Shown here piece after piece: positions 16,980-25,731 of a stretch of DNA of 44,277 nt (the first letter of the stretch is position 1; each line of letters opens with the position of its first letter). The notes under the pieces are model-generated. The model did not search any database. It had not been told where the DNA came from and worked only from the letters and a program-made list of their open reading frames with translations. Origin of the DNA: Polyangiaceae bacterium (GTDB lineage: Bacteria > Myxococcota_A > Polyangia > Polyangiales > Polyangiaceae); NCBI GenBank assembly GCA_023150915.1, contig JAKLKA010000048.1, forward strand, positions 1 through 44,277, read 5' to 3'. The position numbers and the translations under genes are program-made.

Positions 16980-18958
16980 CGCGGGCCCCCGCCGAAGTGA
17001 GCCCGGATGGCCTGGGCGACCTTGGCGGGAGTGAGCCCCAGCTCTTCCGCAATGCGTTCGGCGGGTGCCGAGGCCCCGAAGCGGTCGATCCCGAGCGCGA
17101 GCCCGGCTTCTCCGGTCACGCCGCGCCACAGGCTGGTGCGGCCGGCCTCGAGCGTGACCCGCGGAATGCCCGCGCCCAGCACCGCGCGTTGCTCGCCCTC
17201 GGGCTGCCGGCAGAACGCCTCCCAGCAGGGGGCGCTGACCACGCGCACGCGGAACGCATCGCCCAAGAGCTTCTTGGCCTCTACCGCCACGCCCACCTCG
17301 CTGCCGGTGGCGATCAGCACCAGGCTCGGATCGGCGGCATCGTCGACCACGTAGGCGCCCTTCAGGATCTGCTTGGGATCGAAGTCCGCCGGGCGCGCCA
17401 GCGTCGGCGTCTTCTGTCGGGTGAGCACCACGGCCGTGGGCGCGTTCGTGCGCGAAACGGCGTGAGCCCAGGCGGCGGCGCACTCCAGCCCGTCGGCAGG
17501 GCGGACCACGTCCAGGTTCGGGATCAGGCGCAGCGCGGCCACGTGCTCGATGGGCTGGTGGGTCGGGCCGTCTTCGCCGAGCAGCACCGAGTCGTGGGTG
17601 TAGATCCAGATGGCGGGCTGCCCCATCAGCGCTGACAGCCGCACGCTGGGCCGCATGTAGTCGCTGAAGACCAGGAAGGTGGAGCCGAACGGCACGAAGA
17701 AGCCCGACAGTGCCAGGCCGTTGGCGATGGCTCCCATGCCGTGCTCTCGGATGCCGAAGGCCAGGTTCCGCCCGGCGTGCTCGCCACGCTTCACCTCGCC
17801 GCTGCCCTTGATGGTGGTCTTGCAGCTCTCGGCCAGGTCGGCCGAGCCGCCCACCAGCGACGGCACCAGCTCGGCCACCTTCTGCTCCAGCTTCGCCGAG
17901 AGCGAGCGCGTGGCGTCGGCCTTGCCGTCCACCAGCTTCACCAGCTCGTCGAACAACTGCGCAGGAACCTGGCGCGAGCTGAGCTTCTGCCAGAGCTCGG
18001 CGCGCGGACCGGAGAGCCTCTCCACCCGCGCCTTCCACTCTGCCGCGAGCTTCTGGTTCTGGGCGACCCGCGCGCGGAACAGCTCGGTGGCGCCGGCCGG
18101 AACGTGGAACGGATCGGCGGGCCAGTCGGCCTTCTGCTTGGCACCAAGCACCTCGTCCTTGCCCAGCGGTGCGCCGTGGGCGCCCGAGGTGTCTTGCTTG
18201 GTGGGCGCGCCGATGGCGATGTGCGTGCGGGCCACGATCAGGCTCGGGCGGCCGGGCTCGGCCACGGCGGCGTCCAGCGCCTTCTGCACCGCGGCGGGGT
18301 CGTGGCCGTCGACGTGCTGCACGTACCAGCCGTACGCCTCGAAGCGCTTGCCCACGTCCTCGCTGAACGCCAGGCTGGTCGGGCCGTCGATGGTGATCTT
18401 GTTGTCGTCGTAGACCAAGACCAGGTTGTCGAGCCCCAGGTGCCCCGCCAGGCTGGCGGCCTCGCTGGCCACGCCCTCCATCAGATCGCCGTCGCCGGCG
18501 ATGCCGAACACGCGATAGTCGATCAGGGCGTCGTTCGGCTGGTTGACCCGCGCCGCCATCATCTTGCTGGCCAGGGCCAGGCCCACGGCGTTGCCCACGC
18601 CCTGGCCCAGCGGCCCGGTGGTGGTCTCGACGCCCGGCGTGTGCCCGACCTCGGGGTGGCCCGGTGTCTTGCTACCCCACTGCCGGAACGCTTTCAGATC
18701 GTCGAGGGTGACGTCGTACCCGGCCAAGTGGAGCAGCGAATAGAGCAACATCGAGGCGTGCCCCGCCGAGAGCACGAAGCGATCGCGGTTCGGCCAGCCC
18801 GGCTCGGTCGGCACGTAGCGCAGGTGGCGCGTGAAGATCTCGACGCCGATCCCGGCGAGCGCCATCGGCGTGCCGGGGTGACCCGAGTTGGCCTTCTCGA
18901 CGCCGTCCACGGACAGAAAACGCACGGTCTTGACTGCGGTCTCGAAGGCGCTCGACAT
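16976..18958 (-). CDS. tkt: Transketolase
   Basis: The 660-residue enzyme has the full transketolase layout. The N-terminal thiamine diphosphate domain has NSGHPGTPM, GHTPGVETTTGPLGQG, and GDGDLMEGV with the metal-binding DDNKITIDG. The central pyrimidine domain has FGIREHGMGAIANG with the catalytic Glu, and the C-terminal domain follows. It moves two-carbon units between sugar phosphates in the non-oxidative pentose phosphate pathway. ATG 18958 (MSSAFETAVKTVR) is chosen; upstream in-frame codons are basic and unlike the family. The DUF433 gene overlaps its 3' end. Confidence 0.97.
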   Translation of the reverse strand: MSSAFETAVKTVRFLSVDGVEKANSGHPGTPMALAGIGVEIFTRHLRYVPTEPGWPNRDRFVLSAGHASMLLYSLLHLAGYDVTLDDLKAFRQWGSKTPGHPEVGHTPGVETTTGPLGQGVGNAVGLALASKMMAARVNQPNDALIDYRVFGIAGDGDLMEGVASEAASLAGHLGLDNLVLVYDDNKITIDGPTSLAFSEDVGKRFEAYGWYVQHVDGHDPAAVQKALDAAVAEPGRPSLIVARTHIAIGAPTKQDTSGAHGAPLGKDEVLGAKQKADWPADPFHVPAGATELFRARVAQNQKLAAEWKARVERLSGPRAELWQKLSSRQVPAQLFDELVKLVDGKADATRSLSAKLEQKVAELVPSLVGGSADLAESCKTTIKGSGEVKRGEHAGRNLAFGIREHGMGAIANGLALSGFFVPFGSTFLVFSDYMRPSVRLSALMGQPAIWIYTHDSVLLGEDGPTHQPIEHVAALRLIPNLDVVRPADGLECAAAWAHAVSRTNAPTAVVLTRQKTPTLARPADFDPKQILKGAYVVDDAADPSLVLIATGSEVGVAVEAKKLLGDAFRVRVVSAPCWEAFCRQPEGEQRAVLGAGIPRVTLEAGRTSLWRGVTGEAGLALGIDRFGASAPAERIAEELGLTPAKVAQAIRAHFGGGPR

Positions 18959-19072
18959 GATAGGGCGGCGTAGACCAGCGGCCGAGCGTCGCCAAGGGGG
19001 CGCACGCGCCGCCGGATTTTTCGGCAACTGGCCACCCTTGCCGCCCGAGGTACACTCCGAAGGAGTTTCCGC

Positions 19073-19408
19073 ATGAATCCCACCGACCTCACCATCGAGA
19101 TCCTGAAGTCGATTCGAGACGAGGCGAAAGCGACCAATGGTCGTCTCGACGTGCTGACGGCCCGGGTCGACCAGCTGTCAGAGCGCGTCGACCTGACCAA
19201 CGAGCGGCTCGACAGGGGGCTTTCGGAACTGGCTCAGCGAATCGTTCATTCCGAAATCCGGACCGCCACCGCCATCGCCGACCTTGCGGGCGACGTCCGC
19301 GAGATGACCGGCGTGCTGAGGAACGCGAGCGAGCTCCGGCCGCGAGTCGAGCGCTGCGAGCACGACATCGCGGATCTGCGTGCTCGGCTCGATGCCGCGG
19401 GCCGATAG
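19073..19408 (+). CDS. Small coiled-coil protein
   Basis: The 111-residue product has a heptad pattern through most of its length (DVLTARVDQLSERVD, TNERLDRGL), so it is mainly a parallel or antiparallel coiled coil with no signal peptide. A strong AAGGAG lies seven bases before the ATG, which supports a real, well-translated gene despite its size. It is divergent from tkt and converges with mltG, two bases from its stop. Function unknown; coiled-coil proteins with this Arg/Asp/Leu pattern are common in myxobacterial genomes. Confidence 0.75.
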   Translation: MNPTDLTIEILKSIRDEAKATNGRLDVLTARVDQLSERVDLTNERLDRGLSELAQRIVHSEIRTATAIADLAGDVREMTGVLRNASELRPRVERCEHDIADLRARLDAAGR

Positions 19409-19410
19409 CC

Positions 19411-20529
19411 TCACCGCGTCTCTTCGATCGCCCGGTGGTGCGCGTCGAAGTCTCGACTGAAGCGGTGCCGGCCGCCGCCGGCGGCGACGAAGAACAGGTA
19501 GTCGGTCTTGGCGGGCGCGAGCACGGCTGCCAGGGACGCCTCGCCGGGGCTGGCGATGGGCCCCGGCGGCAAGCCCGCGTGCTTGTAGGTGTTGTAGCGG
19601 TTCTTCGGGTCGCGCAAGAGCGCGGGCGTCACCTTGCCGTCGAAGGCCGCGCAGCTGGGCGCGAGCTCGGGCTCGACCACGCAGCCGTAGGCCGCGGTGG
19701 GATCGGCCTGGAGCATCTTCGCCGGCTTGTGCTCGGGGTCGTCGAGCCGGTTCAGGTACACGCTGGCGATCACCGGGCGTTCGTCGTCGACCACCGCCTC
19801 GCGCTCCACGATCGACGCCAAGGTCACGATCTGGTGCTCGCCCCAGCCCCGCTGGTCGCGGAGCGCACGGGCGCCCTCCGGGTGCTTCGCGGCGAGCGCG
19901 TCGAACCGCTTGCGGAAGGTCTTGACCAGGGTGCGAATCACCTCGGCCGGCGCCGAGTCCACGTCCAGCTCGTAGGTGGCCGGGAAGAGCAGCCCCTCGA
20001 CGCTCTCGCCGCCCACGCCCAGCTCGCGTCGGAGCCCGTCGTCGCGCACCGCGCGGACGAAGGACGCAGCCGAGCAGATCTCGCTCTCTTCCAGGCGCCG
20101 CGCGAGCTGCGCGTGGTGCCAGCCCTCGGGCACCGTGATCTTCTTGCTCTCGCGCAGCCGCGAGCGCGTCAGGCGCAAGACCAGCTGGCGCGCGCCCAGC
20201 GAGTCGCTCAGCACGTGGGGGCCGGGCTCGAGATCCGCGGCGCTCGAGAAGATGCGCAGGTACCAGGCGAACAGCCGCGGGCTCGAGACCAGCCCGGCCC
20301 GGGCCAGTCGCTCACCTGCCCCGCTCGCGTCGGCGTCGCGTGGCCACTCGACCACGAAGCGCTTGCCCGAGCCCGCCCCGGGGAGCAGCGCCCAGCCGAA
20401 CAGAGCGAGCAGTGGAAGGAGCAGCACGCCTGCTCCGAGGGCGATGCCGATCACCAGGCCCCGCTTGGACTGTCGGGTCCGCCGAGCTCGGGGCTTGGCC
20501 GGCCGGCGCGACCGGCGCCGCGTGCTCAC
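19411..20529 (-). CDS. mltG: Endolytic murein transglycosylase
   Basis: The 372-residue product has a basic cytoplasmic N-terminus, one transmembrane helix (about 24-49), then a LysM-like region and the YceG catalytic domain. LASIVEREA carries the catalytic Glu, and LQADPTAAYG and NTYKHAGLPPGPIASPG are present. MltG cuts nascent glycan strands in the periplasm and limits their length. The GTG start overlaps the stop of ruvX (GTGA), so the two are translated together. Confidence 0.94.
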   Translation of the reverse strand: MSTRRRSRRPAKPRARRTRQSKRGLVIGIALGAGVLLLPLLALFGWALLPGAGSGKRFVVEWPRDADASGAGERLARAGLVSSPRLFAWYLRIFSSAADLEPGPHVLSDSLGARQLVLRLTRSRLRESKKITVPEGWHHAQLARRLEESEICSAASFVRAVRDDGLRRELGVGGESVEGLLFPATYELDVDSAPAEVIRTLVKTFRKRFDALAAKHPEGARALRDQRGWGEHQIVTLASIVEREAVVDDERPVIASVYLNRLDDPEHKPAKMLQADPTAAYGCVVEPELAPSCAAFDGKVTPALLRDPKNRYNTYKHAGLPPGPIASPGEASLAAVLAPAKTDYLFFVAAGGGRHRFSRDFDAHHRAIEETR

Positions 20530-20945
20530 GATCGGCTCTGCCTCGCGTCGAGCCAGCTCTGCAAGAGCACGGCCGCGGCTTCGCTGTCCACCAGCGCTCG
20601 CGCCTCTTTGGCCTTGATGCCCCGCTCACGCAGGCGGGCGGTTGCCTCGCGGGTGCTCAGCCACTCGTCCATCAGCTCCACGGAAACGCCCGTGGCGGCT
20701 CCCAGCTTCGCGGCGAAGAGCCGGGCGCGCTTCGCCTCGGGCCCCTCGCGGCCGTCGAGCCGACGGGGCAGGCCCACCACGAAATGGTCGATACCTTCTT
20801 CCCGTGCCAGGCGACCGAGCGCGGCGATCAGTTTCCCCCCGTCCTTGCCGCTCAGGTGGGGGCGCGGGTGCGCGAGCAGGCCCAGGTCATCGGCGACCGC
20901 CAGGCCCACCCGTACCGTGCCGAGATCGATGGCGGCCGCCCGCAT
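20526..20945 (-). CDS. ruvX: Putative pre-16S rRNA nuclease / Holliday-junction resolvase-like (YqgF)
   Basis: The 139-residue product has the RNase-H-like fold of YqgF. AIDLGTVRVGLAV at the N-terminus carries the first acidic residue (Asp7), VVGLPRRLDG is the second motif, and MDEWLSTREA followed by DSEAAAVLLQ carries the remaining acidic residues. The family processes the 16S rRNA 5' end; a role in recombination is older and less certain. ATG 20945 is used because upstream in-frame residues (Arg-rich) are unlike the family. It precedes mltG, a common yqgF-mltG pairing. Confidence 0.93.
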   Translation of the reverse strand: MRAAAIDLGTVRVGLAVADDLGLLAHPRPHLSGKDGGKLIAALGRLAREEGIDHFVVGLPRRLDGREGPEAKRARLFAAKLGAATGVSVELMDEWLSTREATARLRERGIKAKEARALVDSEAAAVLLQSWLDARQSRS

Positions 20946-21001
20946 CGCCCGGCTTCTAGCAAGCGCGCGCGAAGAGCGCGAGGAGCGTCTCGCCGAGCGC
21001 T

Positions 21002-21532
21002 TCAGCCCGCGAGCGCCACGGCGATGGTCTCGATGCCGAGGAACATCGGCAGCGGCTCCGAAATCAGCAGCCCCTCGCGCACGCCCTCGAGCGCCACGAA
21101 GCCCAAGCCCCCATAGAACGCCACCGCACCTGGCTTCGCGTCCGCCACCACTCCGACGCATCCGAGGCGATCACGCTGCTCGATCGCCAGGGTGAGCACG
21201 TGGCGTAGGAGCGCCTTTCCGATACCCAGGCCCTGTGCTCGCACGTCGACGCCCAGCCGGGCGAGTCGAAGCACGGGCAAGGGGTACCTTGGCAGCCGCT
21301 TGCGCAGGCGGGCGCTGGGAACCGCCGCCCGCTCGAGCGAGGACGGCGTGACGGTCGCGAACCCGAAAATCCGCCCCTCCACTGCCGCGACATAGGTGAC
21401 TGCTAGATGGAGCTTGAACTGGTTCTGCCCCGCGTAGTGCTCGAAGAACCGGTCGAGCTCGGCATCCCCGCACGACAGGCCGCTGCGGTCATCGTCGCGA
21501 GCAAGCGGGCGGATCTCAACCGCGCTCGGCAC
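21002..21532 (-). CDS. GNAT acetyltransferase toxin (TacT-like)
   Basis: The 176-residue GNAT-fold protein opens with a conserved start region of TacT-type toxins (LSCGDAELDRFFEHYAGQNQ). Strands with TYVA and GFATV follow, then the acetyl-CoA loop RAQGLGIGKALL and VAFYGGLGF. Characterised relatives acetylate the amino group of charged tRNAs and halt translation. The GTG start lies 17 bases inside the upstream antitoxin gene, the usual arrangement of these pairs. The catalytic Tyr is probably in AFYGGLGF. Confidence 0.88.
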   Translation of the reverse strand: MPSAVEIRPLARDDDRSGLSCGDAELDRFFEHYAGQNQFKLHLAVTYVAAVEGRIFGFATVTPSSLERAAVPSARLRKRLPRYPLPVLRLARLGVDVRAQGLGIGKALLRHVLTLAIEQRDRLGCVGVVADAKPGAVAFYGGLGFVALEGVREGLLISEPLPMFLGIETIAVALAG

Positions 21533-21791
21533 TCATCAGCTCGCGCAGGGCGGCGGTCGGAGACGGGGGGCGTTCGAGCAGCGCGACCACACGCTCGAAG
21601 GCCGTGTCGTCCAGGACCAGCCGGGTCGGTACGAGGGCTTCCTCCGGCAGCTCCTTGCGTGCTTCCATGAAGTAGAGCAGTGCCTGCTCGACGACGTAGT
21701 TCTTCTTGAGCCCGTGGCTCTCCGTGAAGCGATCGAGCTTCTCTTTCGTGGCGGCCGAGACCGTTGCCGAGATCTGCGATTGGTCGCTCAT
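21516..21791 (-). CDS. DUF1778-like ribbon-helix-helix antitoxin of the GNAT toxin
   Basis: The 91-residue product has an N-terminal ribbon-helix-helix (QISATVSAATKEKLDRF, then a helix with VVEQALLYFM) for DNA binding. Its C-terminal tail LDDTAFERVVALLERPP closely follows the toxin-wrapping tail seen in TacA/DUF1778 antitoxins. GGAGA lies about nine bases upstream of ATG 21791. The pair is probably autoregulated through the short palindrome at 21811-21824. Confidence 0.87.
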   Translation of the reverse strand: MSDQSQISATVSAATKEKLDRFTESHGLKKNYVVEQALLYFMEARKELPEEALVPTRLVLDDTAFERVVALLERPPSPTAALRELMSAERG

Positions 21792-21810
21792 CGTCGTGTC
21801 TCCGCCCGTG

Positions 21811-21824
21811 CATGTAAAAACATG
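21811..21824. promoter_or_regulatory. Possible operator of the TacAT-type pair
   Basis: CATGT and ACATG are separated by AAAA, forming a perfect 14-base palindrome-with-spacer 20 bases upstream of the antitoxin start. It lies in an AT-rich patch (21811-21842). RHH antitoxins usually bind such short inverted repeats over their own promoter; binding here is inferred. Confidence 0.5.
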
Positions 21825-22009
21825 GGCTACAATGGAAAAAGTAGCTCGAGCCCAGGCCAGGGACAAGCGGCACGGCGGCAAGCCGCTGTGAGCTCGCAGA
21901 CTTGCGCCCCGGCCCATGTGCCCGATTTCGCTCAGAGTCCTTGACCGTCCCCTGACAGACGAGCATAAGCGCGGAGCCATTTCGTCCGGGCGTGCCCGGG
22001 GATTCCTTC

Positions 22010-23263
22010 ATGAGCTACCGCGCCGTCAAGGGGATGAACGACATCCTGCCGGACGAAGTCGCCCGCTGGCACGCACTGGAGCGGGCCTTCCGGGAGACGG
22101 CCGAGCTCCATGGCTATGCCGAGATCCGCACGCCGGTGGTCGAGGGCACCGAGCTGTTCGTGCGCAGCATTGGCGAGACCACCGACGTGGTCGAGAAGGA
22201 GATGTACACCTTCTCGCACCACAGCGAGTCGCTCACCCTGCGCCCCGAAGGCACCGCGGGCGCGGCTCGGGCGTACGTGGAGCACAAGGCCCACGCCAAA
22301 GAGCCGGTCTCGCGCTGGTTCTACCTGGGCCCGATGTTCCGCGCCGAGCGCCCGCAGCGCGGGCGCTATCGCCAGTTCTACCAGGCCGGCTGCGAGATCT
22401 TCGGGGACCCGGGCCCCGCTTGCGACGCCGAAATGATCGACATGCTGGTGGGGCTGTTCCGCCGGCTGGGCGTGAGCGACGTGGTCGCGAACATCGGCAG
22501 CATCGGCGGCGCCGCCACGCGCGAGCGCTACCGTGGCGCGCTGCGCGAGTTCCTGAGCCCCAAGGCCGGCGAGCTCTCCGACCACGCACGGGCGCGGCTC
22601 GAGGTGAACCCGCTGCGCATTCTGGACTCGAAAGATCCGCGCGATCAGGCGGCCTGCCAGGGCGCCCCGCAGATCCTGGACGTCCTCGACGAGGCCGACC
22701 GGGCGCACTGGGAGACGCTGCTCGGGCACCTGGACGCGCTGGGCACGCCGTACGTGGTCGATCCGCTGCTGGTGCGGGGGCTCGACTACTACACCCGGAC
22801 GCTGTTCGAGCTGAAGAGCAGCGCGGGCGAGCTGGGCTCGCAGAACACCCTGTGCGGCGGGGGCCGCTACGACGACATGATCCGCGGCCTGGGCGGCCCC
22901 TCGGTGCCGGCCATCGGGTTCGCCATGGGGCTCGAGCGCATCTTGCTCGCGCTGGGGCCGATGGCCGCGCCGGCGCGCAAGACCTGTTCGATCGCGCCGA
23001 TGGGCACCCGAGCCGTCGGCAAGGCGCTCGAGCTCGGTCGGGCGCTGCGCGAGGCGGGCGTCGTGGCCGACGTGGACGGGCGCGGCAACTCGCTCAAGAG
23101 CATGCTGCGGCGGGCCGACGGTCTGGGCGCCCGCTTCTGCATCGTGCTCGGCGACGCCGAGCTGGAGCGCGGCGCGGTGCAGCTCAAGGACCTCGAGCGG
23201 CACACGCAAGAAGAGCTGCCGATCGGCGCGGTGGTGGCTCGCGTGGCAGGCGGTGGCGCGTGA
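22010..23263 (+). CDS. hisS: Histidyl-tRNA synthetase
   Basis: The 417-residue class II synthetase begins MSYRAVKGMNDILP. It shows EGTELFVRSIGETTDVV, motif 2 around LRPEGTAG and FYLGPMFRAERPQ, the histidine-specific VRGLDYYTRTLFE, and motif 3 GFAMGLERIL. A C-terminal anticodon-binding domain follows (about 325-417). It charges tRNA-His. ATG 22010 is preferred over an in-frame GTG at 21992. The stop overlaps the start of the downstream aromatic-repeat gene. Confidence 0.96.
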   Translation: MSYRAVKGMNDILPDEVARWHALERAFRETAELHGYAEIRTPVVEGTELFVRSIGETTDVVEKEMYTFSHHSESLTLRPEGTAGAARAYVEHKAHAKEPVSRWFYLGPMFRAERPQRGRYRQFYQAGCEIFGDPGPACDAEMIDMLVGLFRRLGVSDVVANIGSIGGAATRERYRGALREFLSPKAGELSDHARARLEVNPLRILDSKDPRDQAACQGAPQILDVLDEADRAHWETLLGHLDALGTPYVVDPLLVRGLDYYTRTLFELKSSAGELGSQNTLCGGGRYDDMIRGLGGPSVPAIGFAMGLERILLALGPMAAPARKTCSIAPMGTRAVGKALELGRALREAGVVADVDGRGNSLKSMLRRADGLGARFCIVLGDAELERGAVQLKDLERHTQEELPIGAVVARVAGGGA

Positions 23264-24969
23264 AGCGGTTCTTCTTGGTGCTCTGGGCGGTGCTGGCGCT
23301 GGCCCCGGCGGCCTGGGCGCAAGACCCCTTCGGGCCCGGCATTGCACCGATGGGCGGCGGCCAGCAGCCCAAGGCCAAGCCCAAGGCGCCGCCCCCCGGC
23401 ACGCCCGAGATGCACGCCGCGGGCGGCGGCGACTCGCTCTTGCCGCCGGGCAGCGAGCCCGGCCTGCCCAAAGACCCGCTCAAGATCGGCAAGAAGCTGA
23501 AGGCGCGGATCGGCACCAGCACCCAGCTCGATGATCTGGCCCAGGGCGGCACGGGCGAGACCCAGCGCGAGTTCTACGGCCTGTACTACTCCGAGAGGAA
23601 CGGCGGCTATCGCTTCCGCGTGGCGTTCCCGGCCTGGGCCGAGCGCACCCAGCCCTCGCGCACCGACTCGAAGGTGGTCGACCGCGCCTCGCTGTTCGGC
23701 GGCCTCTACTACAACCGCCGCAGCGCCGAGCGCGCCGACGACGTCCTGTTCCCGCTGGTCTGGAACATGCGCGACAAGACCGACGGCAGCCGCACCACCG
23801 TGGTCGGCCCGCTGGTGAACCGCGTGGCGCCGGGCGAGCGCGACAACTGGCTCGCCCCGCTGTACTTCACCGGCAAGCGCAAGCACGGCGGCTACACCAT
23901 CATCCCGCCGCTCTTCACCTATACGCGCACCAACCCCGACGGCCAGGGCGGCTTCAACCTGGTGGGCCCGATGTTCTGCTCGTGGAAGGGCGGGCAGAGC
24001 TGCGACCCGCGCACCGCCCACGATCTCGATTTCGGCGTCGCGCCCATCTATTTCTACGGCCAGAACGAGCAGAGCAAGTACGAGCTCATCCCCCCGCTGC
24101 TCCACTATTACAAGTACAACGACCGCACCGAGACCTACGTCAACCTGTGGGGCCCGTACTATCGCGAGCGCACGCAAGAGCGCGAGATCTTCCACTTGAT
24201 GCCCCTGTACTGGAGCATCTGGGGCCCGAACGAGCGGCACACCACCGTGCTGCCGTTCTTCCACTACGGGTACAAGGGCAACTCGTCGTTGTTCGTCAAC
24301 CCGTTCTACTTGCTCGCCAAGGGTGAAGAGGGCGAGAGCACCTTCGTGACCTGGGGCTATGCGCGGCACCGCGGCCGCACCAAGCTCGACATGATCACGC
24401 CGCTCTATTGGCACTACGAAGATCCGGACATCGGCCTCGACCAGAAGCTGTTCTTCCCGTTCCTGTACTCGCGCACCAGCCCGCGCGAATCCAACCAGGT
24501 CTTCTTCCCGTTCTGGGGGCACTTCGAGCGTTACGGCGTGAGCGAGACCACGTGGATCACGCCCTTCTTCCAGCACACCACCGATCTGCGCGGCTGGGAG
24601 ACCAACATCCACCCGATCCTCTACCTGGGTCGCAGCGGCCACAGCTCGCACACCGTGGTCGCGCCGTTCTTCTGGGACTTCGTCGGGCGCGAGTCCCGCG
24701 CCACGGTCGGCTTCCCGGTCTACTGGCGCTTCAGCGATCGCGACAGCGTGAGCCAGCTGGTCGGTAACGTTTACTACCACGAGAAGAAGCTCTCGAACGG
24801 CCTCGACTGGGAGATCCACATCTTCCCCGCGTTCAGCTATGGCGAGACGCCCGACGGCCACTGGTGGAACATCCTCTACGGTCTGGCCGGGTACACGCGT
24901 AAGGGCGACCTGGTGAAGATGCGGACCCTCTGGATCCCGATCAAGCTGAGCGGCGAAGAGAAAGACTGA
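23260..24969 (+). CDS. Secreted aromatic-repeat protein of unknown function
   Basis: The 569-residue product has a clear signal peptide (cleavage after AWAQ, about residue 21) and a Pro/Lys/Gly linker to about 105. From about 105 to 540 it consists of roughly 17-20 short degenerate repeats of 20-25 residues. Each centres on an aromatic strand such as LFPLVW, APLYF, MPLYWSIW, LPFFHYGY, TPLYWHYED, FFPFLYS or APFFWDF, and each is followed by a charged turn. The pattern suggests a beta-barrel or beta-solenoid exported to the periplasm or outer membrane. I recognise no named family. The GTG start overlaps the hisS stop, so expression is coupled to hisS. Confidence 0.85.
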   Translation: MKRFFLVLWAVLALAPAAWAQDPFGPGIAPMGGGQQPKAKPKAPPPGTPEMHAAGGGDSLLPPGSEPGLPKDPLKIGKKLKARIGTSTQLDDLAQGGTGETQREFYGLYYSERNGGYRFRVAFPAWAERTQPSRTDSKVVDRASLFGGLYYNRRSAERADDVLFPLVWNMRDKTDGSRTTVVGPLVNRVAPGERDNWLAPLYFTGKRKHGGYTIIPPLFTYTRTNPDGQGGFNLVGPMFCSWKGGQSCDPRTAHDLDFGVAPIYFYGQNEQSKYELIPPLLHYYKYNDRTETYVNLWGPYYRERTQEREIFHLMPLYWSIWGPNERHTTVLPFFHYGYKGNSSLFVNPFYLLAKGEEGESTFVTWGYARHRGRTKLDMITPLYWHYEDPDIGLDQKLFFPFLYSRTSPRESNQVFFPFWGHFERYGVSETTWITPFFQHTTDLRGWETNIHPILYLGRSGHSSHTVVAPFFWDFVGRESRATVGFPVYWRFSDRDSVSQLVGNVYYHEKKLSNGLDWEIHIFPAFSYGETPDGHWWNILYGLAGYTRKGDLVKMRTLWIPIKLSGEEKD

Positions 24970-25014
24970 CGTGTGTCATCCCGCGGCTGGCTCGACCTGG
25001 GCTAAGCTGAGACG

Positions 25015-25731
25015 ATGAAACCCTTCTTCTTGTTGGTTGCATTGGGCTTGGTGTCGCTGACGGCGTGCGGTGGGGACGACGACGGCGGCGGCAGCGGCGG
25101 GTCGTCCAGCGGCGGGTCGTCCAGCGGCGGGTCGTCCAGCGGCGGCAGCGGCGGGTCGTCCACCGGCGGCACCGCGGGCAGTGGCGGCGGCACGGCCGGC
25201 AGCGGCGGGTCGTCCACCGGCGGCACGGCCGGCAGCGGCGGGTCGTCCACCGGCGGCACCGGCGGGTCGTCCACCGGCGGCACGGGCGGGTCGTCCACCG
25301 GCGGCACCGGCGGGTCGTCCACCGGCGGCACCGGCGGCACGGGTGGCTCGAGCGCCTGCAACGCGCTGGTCAACGACGGCGCCGACATCCCGGAGGTCGC
25401 GCAGACCGGCACGCCCCCCACCATGACCGGCGGCAGCGTCACCGACGGCACCTACGTCCTGACGTCGCGCAAGGACTGGCAGGGCAGCTGCGGGTGCACC
25501 ACGCGCCAGAAGATCACGGTCAGCGGCGGCAAGATCCAGCTGGTGACCCGCACGGACAGCAAGCCCGACCAGCACATGAGCGCGACTGCCACCTTCGCCA
25601 GCAACAAGCTGTCGCTGGCCGTCGACTGCCCCACCGCGGCCAAGCAGGAACACACGTACACTGCGACCGCCACCGAGCTCCAGATCTTCAGCGCGTCCGA
25701 TCAGGCGCTTAGCGTCTACACCAAGAAGTGA
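25015..25731 (+). CDS. Lipoprotein with Gly/Ser/Thr repeat linker
   Basis: The 238-residue product starts with a lipoprotein signal (LTACGGDDD; Cys18). A GGSSTGGT-type repeat linker follows (about 24-115), encoded by tandem DNA repeats. The C-terminal domain of about 120 residues has five cysteines (ACNAL, SCGCT, VDCPT) and beta-rich sequence, with no family recognised. It has its own short upstream region with GAGACG near the ATG. The Asp/Gly stretch after the lipid Cys may favour surface display, by analogy with other lipoproteins. Its stop abuts the stop of the convergent gene. Confidence 0.8.
   Translation: MKPFFLLVALGLVSLTACGGDDDGGGSGGSSSGGSSSGGSSSGGSGGSSTGGTAGSGGGTAGSGGSSTGGTAGSGGSSTGGTGGSSTGGTGGSSTGGTGGSSTGGTGGTGGSSACNALVNDGADIPEVAQTGTPPTMTGGSVTDGTYVLTSRKDWQGSCGCTTRQKITVSGGKIQLVTRTDSKPDQHMSATATFASNKLSLAVDCPTAAKQEHTYTATATELQIFSASDQALSVYTKK
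25086..25350 (+). repeat. In-gene tandem repeats (18- and 24-bp units)
   Basis: Three 18-bp units (GGCGGGTCGTCCAGCGGC) are followed by several 24-bp units beginning GGCGGGTCGTCCACCGGC, some separated by GGCAGC/GGCACG spacers. All unit lengths are multiples of three, so changes in copy number would lengthen or shorten the linker without breaking the frame. Confidence 0.85.

Noticed and set aside
21916-23259. Upstream extension of the aromatic-repeat gene
   Set aside because: It overlaps hisS in another frame; a clean signal peptide begins at GTG 23260.
25086-25350. Intergenic satellite or CRISPR-like repeat
   Set aside because: The repeats are inside a coding frame and encode a Gly/Ser/Thr linker.
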